Below are positions 30,972-39,981 of a DNA stretch of 64,000 nucleotides, one piece after another (positions within the stretch are counted from its first letter, which is position 1; every line of letters begins with the position of its first letter). Under the pieces are notes generated by a model, which ran no database searches, was not told the DNA's origin, and saw only the letters and a list, made by a program, of their open reading frames with translations. Source of the DNA: Mycolicibacterium holsaticum DSM 44478 = JCM 12374. Its GTDB lineage: Bacteria > Actinomycetota > Actinomycetes > Mycobacteriales > Mycobacteriaceae. The stretch spans positions 3,596,001 through 3,660,000 of the forward strand of contig NZ_CP080998.1 of assembly GCF_019645835.1 (NCBI RefSeq). The letters run 5' to 3'. The position numbers and the translations under genes were made by a program.

Positions 30972-31400
30972 ATGACATCGCACCGCCGTACGTACGCAAC
31001 CATAGGAGTCGTTGCCGCCTGCGCACTGCTGGCCGTGCCGGCGCCTGCCGCGCACGCCGACGACCTGATCGGCTTCACGTCGCCGTCGGGCAACATCGGT
31101 TGCATCATGGACTCGACGCAGGTCCGGTGCGATATCCGGGAACGCGACTGGGCGCCACCGCCGCCACCCCCGGACTGCCCCCTCGACTACGGGCAGGGGC
31201 TGACACTCGACGCCGGTGCTTCACCCCTTTTCGTCTGCGCCGGTGACACCGCGCTCGCCGGCGGTGGGCCGTTGGGGTACGGCCAGTCCACCAGTGCCGG
31301 TGTGTTGCGCTGCGACAGTGCGATGTCGGGCATGACCTGCCGCGACGTCGAGACCGGCCAAGGCTTTTCGATCAGCCGTGAGGGCTACCGGTTCTTCTGA
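30972..31400 (+). CDS. Secreted DUF6636-like protein
   Basis: 142 aa. A signal peptide (core TIGVVAACALLAVPAPAAHA) is followed by a cysteine-rich mature domain: FTSPSGNIGCIMDSTQVRCD, a proline run before DCPLDYG, LFVCAGDT, LGYGQSTSAGVLRCDS and GMTCRDVETGQGFSISREGY. This cysteine pattern, with a GxGFxxS ending, fits the DUF6636 family as I remember it. It starts 21 bp after the RyR-protein gene, so it is likely in its transcript. Its stop is one base from that of the convergent TIR gene. Confidence 0.78.
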   Translation: MTSHRRTYATIGVVAACALLAVPAPAAHADDLIGFTSPSGNIGCIMDSTQVRCDIRERDWAPPPPPPDCPLDYGQGLTLDAGASPLFVCAGDTALAGGGPLGYGQSTSAGVLRCDSAMSGMTCRDVETGQGFSISREGYRFF

Positions 31401-31401
31401 T

Positions 31402-34224
31402 TCACTTCGCGCAGATCGGGTTGGCGCCATCGAGGTCGTAGCGGTCCTTTTCGGCGTCGGTCAGATCGCGCCGATGGACCGCACAGCCCTCGGCGATCCA
31501 ATCCGTCGGGTTCAGCGACCAGCGGACCAGGCGGCGGTCCGCCACCGAGGCGGTCACGGCGACATCGCGCGCGAGCGCCAGGCTTGGTGCCAGCGCGAAG
31601 CCCGATCCGGCGCCGCGGTCCACCGCCGTGAGTGGTCGGTCGGACAGCCTGGTCCGACTGGTCAGATCCCAGAAGATGATGCCGCCGTCCTCCGACACGG
31701 TGGCCAGTTCGTCGTTCCCACTGAACACGACGTCGGTCACCCGTTTGGCCACCCGCAGATCATCTCCGGTCGGCTTGCCGGTCTCGGTGTCGAGCAACCG
31801 AACCGGCCCGCTCCACAGGCTGACCGCGATGGTGTTGCCGTCGGGCGCGACCGCCAATGACCGCACCTCATCGTTCTCCAGTTTCACGGTGGTGTTCGCA
31901 CCATCAGTTAGCCGATGGATGACCAGTTCGCCGGATCCGCCGATGACCAGACGCGACCCGTCCGGGGTGAACGCCAAGCCGAATGCCAATGGCGGACCCT
32001 CGATTTGGCCCTGCTCGACGAGTTCGTTGCCGGCCAACCGCCACAGCCGTACAGGCGCAGCCTCGAACGACTGGGAGTCCGTGTTCATCCACCTCGTGGC
32101 CACCGTGACCCCGTCGGGTGAGACCGCCAGCTGACTCGCCGGCTCCCCGGGCGCAACCCGGGTGGCGGTGGCCATTTTTGCGACGGCGTCCCACACCGCG
32201 ACTTCGCCTTCGGTGGTGCCGGCAAGGACCCGGGCGCCGTCGGGAGAGAAGATCACCTGGTCCACCATGCCGTCGATCCTCACCGACGGGCCGTCGGGAT
32301 CGGGATCGGCCACATCGGTCAGCGTCAACTCGGTGGCCAGATGCGGTTGTGCGCTTCCGGATCCCGCGGGTTCGACGGTCGCGCGCACCACGACCAATCG
32401 GTCGGCTGCGGGCGAGATGGCAACTGCCACCGCATCGGTCCAGCCGTCGACGGGTCGGGCCAGGGGGCGGCGCCGGTCTTCGCCGTAGTCCAGAAGTAAA
32501 GCTCCGCCTGCGGTTCCGCCGGTGACGCCTTGGGCGGGATCGGCGGGATCCCATGCCACGGCGGTGGCGGCCTGCTCGTCGACCTTGACCGGCGGCAGCG
32601 GTGGCGAGCCGGTGAGGTGGTTCCAGTAGATGACGAACCCGTCCTCGGACACCGATGCCACCGACCCGGCTTCAGGGCCGTCGCCGGTCGAGGCGAGCCC
32701 GGTCACCGCGTCGGCGTGAAGTCCGTTGAGCCCGGCGGCGGTCGGTCTTCCGTCCGCGCCGTTCCAGAACCCCACCGTTCCGTCACTGCCGCCGGTGACG
32801 ACGGTGCCGTCGTCGACGACGGTAAGTGCGGACACCCAACTCACCGGTTCCCCGTTGGTGGAGTTGGCGACCTCCGACTGCTCCCATACGGGTCGGTCGG
32901 GTCTGGCGATGTCGAACCGTCGAATCGCACCGTCGCGCCCCGCGACGACGAGCCCACCGTCGGGCGTCCACGCGAGCGCGGTGATCGATGACAACTTCCC
33001 GGGAGCGTTCTGCACGACGGGGAACGTCGTTATCGGCGCGGAACTGTCGGCATCCCATACCAGAACGGCACCGGCGACCGTGCCGGCCGCGATCCGGCCC
33101 GTCGACGGTTGCACGGCCAGCGCGGTGACCGCGTTGCCCGGTGTTCGCACCACGGCGGGCCGCAGTGCACTGTCGAGCGTGGTGACGACGCTGCCGTCGG
33201 TGACCACCACAGCGTCGGCGCCCGCCGCGGCGGGGGCCATCGCGACCACCTCGCGGGCGAATTGGCCGTCGGCCCGGCCGATTTCGGCTCCGCTGGTGAA
33301 ACTCTGGGCTAGGACTGTGCCACCTGCCGTGCCGATCCACACTCGGTCGGCGGCATCGGACATGGCGACTGCGGTCACCGGTGCATCAACGGGGATGCGT
33401 TGTTTGAACTCCGGCAGGTTGGCGACGGCGGTGAGCAGGGCCCCCTCGGTCTGCACGCTTTGGTGCAGCCGGTAGCCGTGCGCGGCGAGCAGGAAGGCGA
33501 GGTCGGGTCGCTCGAGTTCGGTCCTGCTCTGCGCCGCCAGCCGCTGCGCTTCGGCCTGGACCCGGCGTTGCTCGGCCTGATTCGCGTTGTAGACCGCGAT
33601 TCCGGCGCCTGCGACCGCGGCGACGGTCAACACGGCCAACGCCGAGACGGCCGACCAGGCGATGCGCTTGGTGCGACGGTGCTGCCGGACGTCCTCACCC
33701 TCGATCTCGTCTTTGGTGCGGCCGTGCAGTGGTGCGGCCACCTCCGCGACCGCATTGCGAAATCGGCTGTTGCGCAGGTCGAGTTGGTCCTCTTCGTGTG
33801 CCCAGCGCAGATCCAGGTGGCGGGGCTCGTCGGTGAACACCCCCCGCAACGCGGGCGGCACCGCGTCGGAGTCTTCGGTGAAGTCGCCCTTCTCCGGATC
33901 CCACTCCCAGTGGCCGTCGGTGACGACAGGCAGGATCCGGTCCACGGATCGATGCGCCTTCCAGTGCTCGATCTCTCGGTTCACCCACACCGATGCGGCG
34001 GCCTGCGGCGACGTGAGCAGTAGAAACCACTCGGCCTCATCCAGCGCCCGAACGATCGCATTCCACAGGTGCGGGTCCACGGCCAGCCCGGTCTCGTCGC
34101 GGAAGACCTCCAGCGACCGGCGCCGGTACCACGGTTTGGCCAGGCGCTGAAGCGCCCGCTGTAACTCCGGCGCCAGCCGACCGTCGGCCGCGTGCGAGTA
34201 GGAGATGAACGCGTCGTAGCGCAT
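31402..34224 (-). CDS. TIR domain protein with transmembrane helix and WD40 propeller
   Basis: 940 aa. An N-terminal TIR domain (about 1-135; RYDAFISYSHAADGRLAPEL at the start, box-2-like EVFRDETGL) carries the conserved glutamate E84 in VWVNREIEHW, the position of the NAD-cleaving residue in catalytic TIRs. A transmembrane helix follows (about 188-211), then a linker with AEAQRLAAQSRTELERPDLA. From about 280 to the end come eleven or so WD40-like blades (e.g. VTALAVQPSTGRIAAGTVAG). The propeller probably faces outside. Bacterial TIR-WD40 proteins are candidate conflict or signalling sensors. The function here is unknown; no second defence gene is recognisable. Confidence 0.85.
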   Translation of the reverse strand: MRYDAFISYSHAADGRLAPELQRALQRLAKPWYRRRSLEVFRDETGLAVDPHLWNAIVRALDEAEWFLLLTSPQAAASVWVNREIEHWKAHRSVDRILPVVTDGHWEWDPEKGDFTEDSDAVPPALRGVFTDEPRHLDLRWAHEEDQLDLRNSRFRNAVAEVAAPLHGRTKDEIEGEDVRQHRRTKRIAWSAVSALAVLTVAAVAGAGIAVYNANQAEQRRVQAEAQRLAAQSRTELERPDLAFLLAAHGYRLHQSVQTEGALLTAVANLPEFKQRIPVDAPVTAVAMSDAADRVWIGTAGGTVLAQSFTSGAEIGRADGQFAREVVAMAPAAAGADAVVVTDGSVVTTLDSALRPAVVRTPGNAVTALAVQPSTGRIAAGTVAGAVLVWDADSSAPITTFPVVQNAPGKLSSITALAWTPDGGLVVAGRDGAIRRFDIARPDRPVWEQSEVANSTNGEPVSWVSALTVVDDGTVVTGGSDGTVGFWNGADGRPTAAGLNGLHADAVTGLASTGDGPEAGSVASVSEDGFVIYWNHLTGSPPLPPVKVDEQAATAVAWDPADPAQGVTGGTAGGALLLDYGEDRRRPLARPVDGWTDAVAVAISPAADRLVVVRATVEPAGSGSAQPHLATELTLTDVADPDPDGPSVRIDGMVDQVIFSPDGARVLAGTTEGEVAVWDAVAKMATATRVAPGEPASQLAVSPDGVTVATRWMNTDSQSFEAAPVRLWRLAGNELVEQGQIEGPPLAFGLAFTPDGSRLVIGGSGELVIHRLTDGANTTVKLENDEVRSLAVAPDGNTIAVSLWSGPVRLLDTETGKPTGDDLRVAKRVTDVVFSGNDELATVSEDGGIIFWDLTSRTRLSDRPLTAVDRGAGSGFALAPSLALARDVAVTASVADRRLVRWSLNPTDWIAEGCAVHRRDLTDAEKDRYDLDGANPICAK

Positions 34225-34251
34225 GTCGCAGTATGCAACGCGTCAGCGCCC

Positions 34252-34305
34252 AGTGTTGGCTTAATGCCCGCTCAACCCGCAAATCGTGTACGACAAGCCC
34301 ACACT
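34252..34305. repeat. Intergenic inverted repeat related to that at 22351
   Basis: AGTGTTGGCTT (34252-34262) pairs with AAGCCCACACT (34295-34305) at 10 of 11 positions. It lies between nrdE and the TIR gene, both minus strand. The left arm continues AATG and resembles the left arm at 22351 (AGTGTGGCCTTATG). Confidence 0.65.
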
Positions 34306-34320
34306 CGCCGCCGAGGCGCG

Positions 34321-36495
34321 TCACAGCATGCAGCTGACGCAGCCCTCAACCTCGGTGCCCTCCAACGCCATCTGGCGCAGCCGGATGTAGTACAGCGTCT
34401 TGATGCCCTTGCGCCAGGCGTAGATCTGCGCCTTGTTGACATCACGTGTGGTGGCGGTGTCCTTGAAGAACAGCGTCAGCGACAGGCCCTGGTCGACGTG
34501 CTGGGTCGCGGCGGCGTAGGTGTCGATGACCTTCTCGTAGCCGATTTCGTAGGCGTCCTGGAAGTACTCCAGGTTGTCGTTGGTCATGTACGGCGCCGGG
34601 TAGTACACCCGCCCGATCTTGCCTTCCTTGCGGATCTCGACCTTGCTGGCGATCGGATGGATCGACGACGTCGAGTGGTTGATGTAGCTGATCGACCCCG
34701 TCGGCGGAACCGCCTGCAGGTTCTGGTTGTAGATGCCGTGCTTCTGCACCGATTCCTTGAGCCGGACCCAATCCTCTTGGGTCGGAATGCGAATGTCGGC
34801 ATCGGCGAACAGCGCACGCACCTTGTCGGTCTTGGGCTCCCACGCCTGCTCGGTGTACTTGTCGAAGAACTCCCCCGACGCGTACTTGGAGCGCTCGAAG
34901 CCCTTGAACGCCGTGCCGCGTTCGATCGCGATGCGGTTCGACGCCCGCAGCGCGTGGTACAGCACGCAGTAGAAGTAGATGTTGGTGAAATCGATGCCCT
35001 CTTCGGAGCCGTAGAAGATCCGCTCGCGCGCCAGGTATCCGTGCAGGTTCATCTGTCCCAGCCCGATCGCGTGGGAGTCGTTGTTGCCCTGCTCGATCGA
35101 CGGCACCGACGTGATGTGGGTCTGATCGGAGACGGCCGTCAACGCCCGAATCGCCACCTCGACAGTCTGCGCGAAGTCCGGTGAGTCCATCGCCTTGGCG
35201 ATGTTCAGCGAACCCAGGTTGCACGAGATGTCCTTGCCCACATGGGCGTAGCTCAGATCCTCGTTGAACAGCGAGGGCGTGGAGACCTGCAGGATCTCCG
35301 AGCACAGATTGGAATGGGTGATCTTGCCGTCGATCGGGTTCGAGCGGTTCACCGTGTCCTCGAACATGATGTATGGATAGCCCGACTCGAACTGCAGCTC
35401 GGCCAGCGTCTGGAAGAACTCGCGCGCTTTGATCTTCGTCTTGCGGATCCGCGCGTCGTCAACCATCTCGTAGTACTTCTCGGTGACGTTAATGTCGGCG
35501 AACGGCAGACCGTAGACCCGCTCGACGTCGTAGGGCGAGAACAGGTACATGTCCTCGTTCTTCTTGGCCAACTCGAACGTGATGTCGGGAATCACCACAC
35601 CGAGGCTCAGCGTCTTGATGCGGATCTTCTCGTCGGCGTTCTCCCGCTTGGTGTCCAGGAAGCGGTAGATGTCGGGATGGTGGGCGTGCAGATACACCGC
35701 ACCTGCGCCTTGGCGCGCGCCCAGCTGGTTGGCGTAGGAGAACGAGTCCTCCAGCAGCTTCATGATCGGAATGACACCCGAGGACTGGTTCTCGATGTTC
35801 TTGATCGGCGCGCCGTGCTCGCGGATGTTGGTCAGCAGCAACGCCACCCCGCCGCCGCGCTTGGACAGCTGCAGCGCGGAGTTGATCGAGCGTCCGATCG
35901 ACTCCATGTTGTCCTCGATGCGCAGCAGAAAGCAGCTCACCGGCTCACCGCGTTGCTTTTTGCCCGAGTTGAGGAACGTCGGGGTGGCCGGCTGGAACCG
36001 GCCGTCCATGATCTCGTCGACCAGCTGTTCGGCCAGCTTGGTGTCGCCGGACGCCAGCGTCAGCGACACCATCACGACGCGATCCTCGAAACGCTCGAGA
36101 TAACGTTTTCCGTCAAACGTTTTCAGCGTGTACGAGGTGTAGTACTTGAACGCGCCGACGAACGTCGGGAACCGGAACTTCTTGGCGTACGCACGGTCCA
36201 GCAGCGTCTTGACGAAGTTGCGCGAGTACTGGTCGAGCACCTCACGCTCGTAGTAGTCCTGCTGGATCAGGTAGTCGAGCTTCTCGTCGATGTCGTGGAA
36301 GAACACCGTGTTCTGGTTGACGTGCTCGCGGAAGAACTGATGCGCAGCTTCGCGGTCCTTGTCGAACTGAATCTTTCCGTCGGCGTCGTAAAGATTCAGC
36401 ATTGCGTTGAGCGCGTGGTAATCCGTCTCCCCGGGCAGCGTATGGCCGCCGCCGGTGGTGGTTACAGGCTCTGCATCTGTGACGGTTGGGGGCAC
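34321..36495 (-). CDS. nrdE: Class Ib ribonucleotide reductase large subunit
   Basis: 724 aa. It carries the active-site and substrate-loop signatures of R1 proteins: [33 protein letters not shown] and [24 protein letters not shown], and the C-terminal redox cysteines in GCVSCML. It reduces NDPs with NrdF, NrdI and NrdH. GTG 36495 ([10 protein letters not shown] start) is favoured and overlaps the 3' end of nrdI by 34 bp; a TTG at 36510 is the other option. nrdH-nrdI-nrdE is one operon with NrdR-like boxes about 200 bp upstream of nrdH. Confidence 0.96.
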   Translation of the reverse strand: MPPTVTDAEPVTTTGGGHTLPGETDYHALNAMLNLYDADGKIQFDKDREAAHQFFREHVNQNTVFFHDIDEKLDYLIQQDYYEREVLDQYSRNFVKTLLDRAYAKKFRFPTFVGAFKYYTSYTLKTFDGKRYLERFEDRVVMVSLTLASGDTKLAEQLVDEIMDGRFQPATPTFLNSGKKQRGEPVSCFLLRIEDNMESIGRSINSALQLSKRGGGVALLLTNIREHGAPIKNIENQSSGVIPIMKLLEDSFSYANQLGARQGAGAVYLHAHHPDIYRFLDTKRENADEKIRIKTLSLGVVIPDITFELAKKNEDMYLFSPYDVERVYGLPFADINVTEKYYEMVDDARIRKTKIKAREFFQTLAELQFESGYPYIMFEDTVNRSNPIDGKITHSNLCSEILQVSTPSLFNEDLSYAHVGKDISCNLGSLNIAKAMDSPDFAQTVEVAIRALTAVSDQTHITSVPSIEQGNNDSHAIGLGQMNLHGYLARERIFYGSEEGIDFTNIYFYCVLYHALRASNRIAIERGTAFKGFERSKYASGEFFDKYTEQAWEPKTDKVRALFADADIRIPTQEDWVRLKESVQKHGIYNQNLQAVPPTGSISYINHSTSSIHPIASKVEIRKEGKIGRVYYPAPYMTNDNLEYFQDAYEIGYEKVIDTYAAATQHVDQGLSLTLFFKDTATTRDVNKAQIYAWRKGIKTLYYIRLRQMALEGTEVEGCVSCML

Positions 36496-36905
36496 GTCTG
36501 GTCCTTCCAAAAGTCTTCCAAGCCCGCACGAACGGCTTCCACGTCGTCGGGAGTTCCCATGAGTTCAAAGCGGTAGAGATACGGCACGCCGCACTTGCGT
36601 GACACCACATCGCCCGCGTAGGCGAATTCCGCGCCGAAGTTGTTGTTGCCCGCGGCGATGACGCCGCGCAGCAACGACCGGTTGTGTTCGTTGTTCAAGA
36701 ACGCGATGACCTGTTTGGGGACATAGCCACCGTCGTTGATGTTCGGTGTGGCGCGCCCTCCGCCGTAAGTGGGCAGCACCAGCACATAAGGTTCGTCGAC
36801 CTCGATCCGTCCGTGCAGCGGGATCCGGATGGCGGCTGTGCCCAGCTTCTCGACGAAGCGGTGGGTGTTCTCCGACACGCTGGAGAAGTAGACGAGGTTG
36901 CTCAT
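36462..36905 (-). CDS. nrdI: Flavodoxin-like NrdI
   Basis: 147 aa. The FMN-binding signatures of NrdI are visible: [28 protein letters not shown] and [18 protein letters not shown]. NrdI supplies the oxidant needed to assemble the Mn(III)2-tyrosyl radical in NrdF. A good AGGAG precedes ATG 36905. It starts 64 bp after the nrdH stop and overlaps the nrdE start. Confidence 0.96.
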   Translation of the reverse strand: MSNLVYFSSVSENTHRFVEKLGTAAIRIPLHGRIEVDEPYVLVLPTYGGGRATPNINDGGYVPKQVIAFLNNEHNRSLLRGVIAAGNNNFGAEFAYAGDVVSRKCGVPYLYRFELMGTPDDVEAVRAGLEDFWKDQTCPQPSQMQSL

Positions 36906-36969
36906 CTCGACTCCTTCCTGCGCCTTTGGATATCCGGATACCTCTATGTCTGTGCCGCGGATGCGGCCG

Positions 36970-37221
36970 CTATGCCGTGACCGCGACCGCGCCTGCCAAC
37001 GCCTTGATGCGGTCGGGCCGGAACCCCGACCAGTGGTCGTTGCCTGCCACGACGACGGGCGCCTGCAGGTAGCCCAGGGCCATGACGTAGTCACGAGCCT
37101 CGCTGTCGAGGCTGATGTCAACCGTCTGGTAGGCGATGCCCTGCTTGTCCAGCGCCTTGTAGGTGGCGTTGCACTGCACGCAAGCGGGCTTGGTGTACAC
37201 GGTGATCGATGGCTGGCTCAT
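36970..37221 (-). CDS. nrdH: NrdH glutaredoxin-like redoxin
   Basis: 83 aa. The redox motif is CVQC in [18 protein letters not shown], and the C-terminal WSGFRPDRI is the NrdH signature that favours thioredoxin reductase over glutathione. It is the electron donor for NrdE and the first gene of the nrdHIE operon. GAGGAG lies 11 bp before ATG 37221, slightly long. Confidence 0.95.
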   Translation of the reverse strand: MSQPSITVYTKPACVQCNATYKALDKQGIAYQTVDISLDSEARDYVMALGYLQAPVVVAGNDHWSGFRPDRIKALAGAVAVTA

Positions 37222-37681
37222 CTTCGGTACGGCTCCTCTACAACTGTCACTGCACTGAGACTGGCAACTCGTCGGGTTTTACACTTCAGCGGCCCGCAGA
37301 CCTCCGAAATTCCTGGCTGACCGGTACTCCCTCTTCGGAGTGTCGGGTACCGACCGTGCCGAATTCGGGGGCTCCGGCTGACCCGGGGCGGTACGCGTAC
37401 CGCGGTGGCCTGTCGGTGCTCGAAACACTACACCTAGTGGCCGACATTGCGAAGGGATACCAGATGTTCTGAATGACATTTCTGAAATTCCCAGGTCGTA
37501 AGCCCCGCCCCACGCCGCCCTCGGCGTGTCGCACATCACATTCCTGCCACCGGCCGCGCACACCTGTCGGTTTACCACCGGGCACCGACACGACACGCCG
37601 CACCGGCCCGTCGCGCACCCCGCTCAGCAAACCGCCGGCCGGTCCAGAAGGAACGGCCGGCGGACGCCTTGTCGAGGTCGG
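37222..37681. other. 460-bp intergenic region: nrdH leader and promoter
   Basis: This is the largest gap in the window. It holds the NrdR-like box pair (37425-37472) and a leader of about 195 nt before nrdH. The leader contains a strong hairpin around 37338-37366 (GGTAC and ACTCC arms with their complements) and the palindrome CCGAATTCGG. The other 200 bp, toward 37681, show nothing I can identify; no convincing small gene is present. Confidence 0.6.
37425..37472 (-). promoter_or_regulatory. Tandem NrdR boxes of nrdHIE
   Basis: ACACTACACCTAGTGG (37425-37440) matches the NrdR consensus at about 12 of 16 positions. ATACCAGATGTTCTGA (37457-37472) is a weaker partner with a 16-bp gap. On the minus strand TAGTGT inside the first box can be a -10, with TTCGCA (37448-37453) 17 bp upstream as -35. 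Confidence 0.65.
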
Positions 37682-38236
37682 TCAATCCACCTCGGCGGCC
37701 AGCTTTCCGACGATGTCGCGCAGGTTGGCGGCCACTTCGGCGTTCTCGCGCGGGTGCTTGCCGTCGAAGGCGGTGGTCTGCACCGACAGCTTCAGATCCT
37801 CGACCACACGCGGGCCAGCGATCCCGAAGGACTTGCGTGTCTCGTCGTGCGCCCACACGCCGCCGTAGCGACCCAGCGCGGCGCCGATCACGGCCAACGG
37901 CTTGTCCTGGAGCGCACCGGCGCCGAACGGCCGCGAGAGCCAGTCGATCGCGTTCTTGAGCACCCCCGGAATGGAGCCGTTGTACTCGGGTGTGACGACC
38001 AAGGCTGCGTCGGCCTCGGCAGCCGCCTGACGCAGCGCCGCAACCGGTTCGGCCACGCCTCCGTGCTCGGCGTCGTTGTCGAGGTCCTCGTTGTAGAACG
38101 GAAGCTCCCCGAGCCGGTCGAAGAGCCGCAGGGTCACCCCTTCCGGTGCGGTTTCGGCCGCCAACCCGGCCAACTGGCGGTTGATGGAACCCGCACGCAG
38201 GCTGCCCAGCAGAACCAGCACGGTGATGTCCGACAT
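37682..38236 (-). CDS. NADPH-dependent FMN reductase
   Basis: 184 aa, flavodoxin fold, Rv3054c counterpart. The phosphate-binding loop is LLGSLRAGSINRQLAG and the flavin-ring region PEYNGSIPGVLKNAIDW with GAALGRYGGVW is diagnostic for the NADPH:FMN/quinone/azo reductase family. ATG 38236 has AAGGAG 8 bp away; an in-frame GTG two codons earlier has poor spacing. It is divergent from a tetR with a palindrome in between, so that TetR probably controls it. Confidence 0.9.
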   Translation of the reverse strand: MSDITVLVLLGSLRAGSINRQLAGLAAETAPEGVTLRLFDRLGELPFYNEDLDNDAEHGGVAEPVAALRQAAAEADAALVVTPEYNGSIPGVLKNAIDWLSRPFGAGALQDKPLAVIGAALGRYGGVWAHDETRKSFGIAGPRVVEDLKLSVQTTAFDGKHPRENAEVAANLRDIVGKLAAEVD

Positions 38237-38280
38237 GGTCACGTCTCCTTCGGTCGGTCCACATCTTCACACGACAGAAC

Positions 38281-38294
38281 CGGACTATAGTCCG
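38281..38294. promoter_or_regulatory. Perfect palindrome between reductase and tetR
   Basis: CGGACTATAGTCCG is an exact 14-bp palindrome centred 45 bp upstream of the reductase start and 30 bp upstream of the tetR ATG. It is the best operator candidate for the adjacent TetR. Confidence 0.75.
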
Positions 38295-38323
38295 ATTAAT
38301 TCCGGCTGGCCTAAACTGGTGCG

Positions 38324-38932
38324 ATGGCCGCTTCTCGTCCCCTCATCGAGCTGCCGGTCACCGACCAAGCGCCGCACGAGCGGGGCGACGCGGCGCGCAA
38401 TCGCATGCTCATCGTCGATGCCGCACGGCGCCTGATCGCCGAACACGGCGCCGACGCGATCAGCACCGACGACATCGCCGCGGCCGCCGGCGTCGGCAAG
38501 GGCACGCTGTTTCGTCGGTTCGGCAGCCGGGCTGGGCTGATGATCGTGCTGCTCGACGAGGACGAGAAGGCCGCCCAGGCGGCCTTCCTGTTCGGCCCGC
38601 CCCCGCTGGGACCCGGCGCACCGCCACTGGACCGGCTGCTGGCCTACGGGCGCAGCCGGCTCGAGTTCGTCCACACCCACCACGCCTTGATGTCGGACGC
38701 CAACCGCGATCCGCAGACGCGGTTCAGCCCGCCGGCCACGCTGCATCACCGCCACGTCAGCGTGCTGCTAGAGAATGCGGACACCTCGGGAGACCTCGAT
38801 GCGCAGGCGGCCGCGCTGCTCGCCCTGCTCGACCCCGACTACGTGCACCACCAACTCACCGAGCGCGGTGCGACGCTGGAAAGCCTCGGTGATGCGTGGG
38901 AGTCGCTGGCACGCAAACTGTGCGGGCAATGA
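38324..38932 (+). CDS. TetR-family regulator (Rv3055-like)
   Basis: 202 aa. The N-terminal helix-turn-helix occupies about 25-70 (ISTDDIAAAAGVGKGTLFRRF). The position between the FMN reductase and dinB2 matches Rv3055. Its stop overlaps the dinB2 ATG (ATGA), so it is translationally coupled to dinB2. That places the polymerase under whatever signal this TetR senses, unless dinB2 has an internal promoter. Confidence 0.9.
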   Translation: MAASRPLIELPVTDQAPHERGDAARNRMLIVDAARRLIAEHGADAISTDDIAAAAGVGKGTLFRRFGSRAGLMIVLLDEDEKAAQAAFLFGPPPLGPGAPPLDRLLAYGRSRLEFVHTHHALMSDANRDPQTRFSPPATLHHRHVSVLLENADTSGDLDAQAAALLALLDPDYVHHQLTERGATLESLGDAWESLARKLCGQ

Positions 38933-39978
38933 AGCGCTGGGTCCTGCACGTCGATCTCGACCAGTTCCAGGCGGCCGTCGAAGTGCGCCGTCGCCCCGAA
39001 CTCGACGGCCTGCCGATCATCGTCGGCGGCAACGGCATTCCCCACGAACCCCGCAAGGTCGTCACGTGCGCCTCGTATCCGGCGCGTAAGTTCGGGGTGC
39101 ACGCGGGCATGCCGCTGCGCACCGCGGCCCGCAAGTGTCCCGATGCGACGTTCTTGCCGCTGGACACCGACGCCTACGACGCGGCCTCCGAGGAGGTCAT
39201 GGGGCTGCTGCGCGACTTCGGCCACCCGGTGGAGGTCTGGGGCTGGGACGAGGCGTACGTCGGGGCCGATCTCGACGACGCTGCCGACGCCGTCGAACTG
39301 GCCGCACGGATCCGCGAGACCGTCGCCGCCGAGACGGGCCTGTCGTGTTCGGTCGGCATCAGCGACAACAAGCAGCGCGCCAAGGTCGCGACCGGTTTCG
39401 GCAAGCCCGCAGGCGTTTTCGTGCTCACCGACGAGAACTGGATGGCGGTGATGGGCGACCGTGAGGTCGACGCGTTGTGGGGCGTCGGCCCCAAGACCAC
39501 CAAAAGGCTTGCCACCATGGGTATCAGCACCGTCGCCGACCTGGCCGCCACCGACGCCACCAGGCTGACCTCGACGTTCGGGCCGACCACCGGGCTGTGG
39601 ATCCTGCTGCTGGCCAAGGGTGGCGGCGATACCGACGTCAGCGCGACACCGTGGGTGCCGCGCTCGCGCAGCCACGTCGTCACCTTTCCCGCCGATCTCA
39701 CCGAGCGCGCCGAAATGAACTCCGCCGTCATCGATCTGGCGCAGCAGACGCTGACCGAGGTCGTCGAGCAGGACCGCGTCGTCACCCGGGTGGCGGTGAC
39801 GGTGCGGACCAAAACCTTCTACACCCGAAGCAAGATCCGAAAGCTGCCCGCTCCGACCGTCGATGCGCAGACCATCACCGCGACCGCACTTGACCTGCTC
39901 GACCAGTTCGAACTGGACCGGCCCGTGCGCCTGCTGGGCGTGCGGCTGGAACTCGCACCGCCGGAAGGTGGGTACTGA
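38929..39978 (+). CDS. dinB2: DinB-type Y-family DNA polymerase IV (DinB2/DinP)
   Basis: 349 aa. Y-family palm and catalytic motifs: WVLHVDLDQFQAAVEVRRRP (first Asp and the steric position), PVEVWGWDEAYVGAD (the Asp-Glu pair, with W-D-E as in DinB2), GLSCSVGISDNKQRAKVATG, and helix-hairpin-helix VDALWGVGPKTTKRLATMG. It matches Rv3056; the C terminus lacks a clear beta-clamp motif, as in mycobacterial DinB2. ATG 38929 overlaps the tetR stop; an AAA ATPase gene starts 3 bp after its end. Confidence 0.93.
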   Translation: MKRWVLHVDLDQFQAAVEVRRRPELDGLPIIVGGNGIPHEPRKVVTCASYPARKFGVHAGMPLRTAARKCPDATFLPLDTDAYDAASEEVMGLLRDFGHPVEVWGWDEAYVGADLDDAADAVELAARIRETVAAETGLSCSVGISDNKQRAKVATGFGKPAGVFVLTDENWMAVMGDREVDALWGVGPKTTKRLATMGISTVADLAATDATRLTSTFGPTTGLWILLLAKGGGDTDVSATPWVPRSRSHVVTFPADLTERAEMNSAVIDLAQQTLTEVVEQDRVVTRVAVTVRTKTFYTRSKIRKLPAPTVDAQTITATALDLLDQFELDRPVRLLGVRLELAPPEGGY

Positions 39979-39981
39979 CAG

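Noticed and set aside
37286..37630. A 114-codon minus-strand frame in the nrdH upstream region
   Set aside because: No ribosome site, no domain, atypical composition, and it overlaps the NrdR-like boxes; it is better read as leader DNA.
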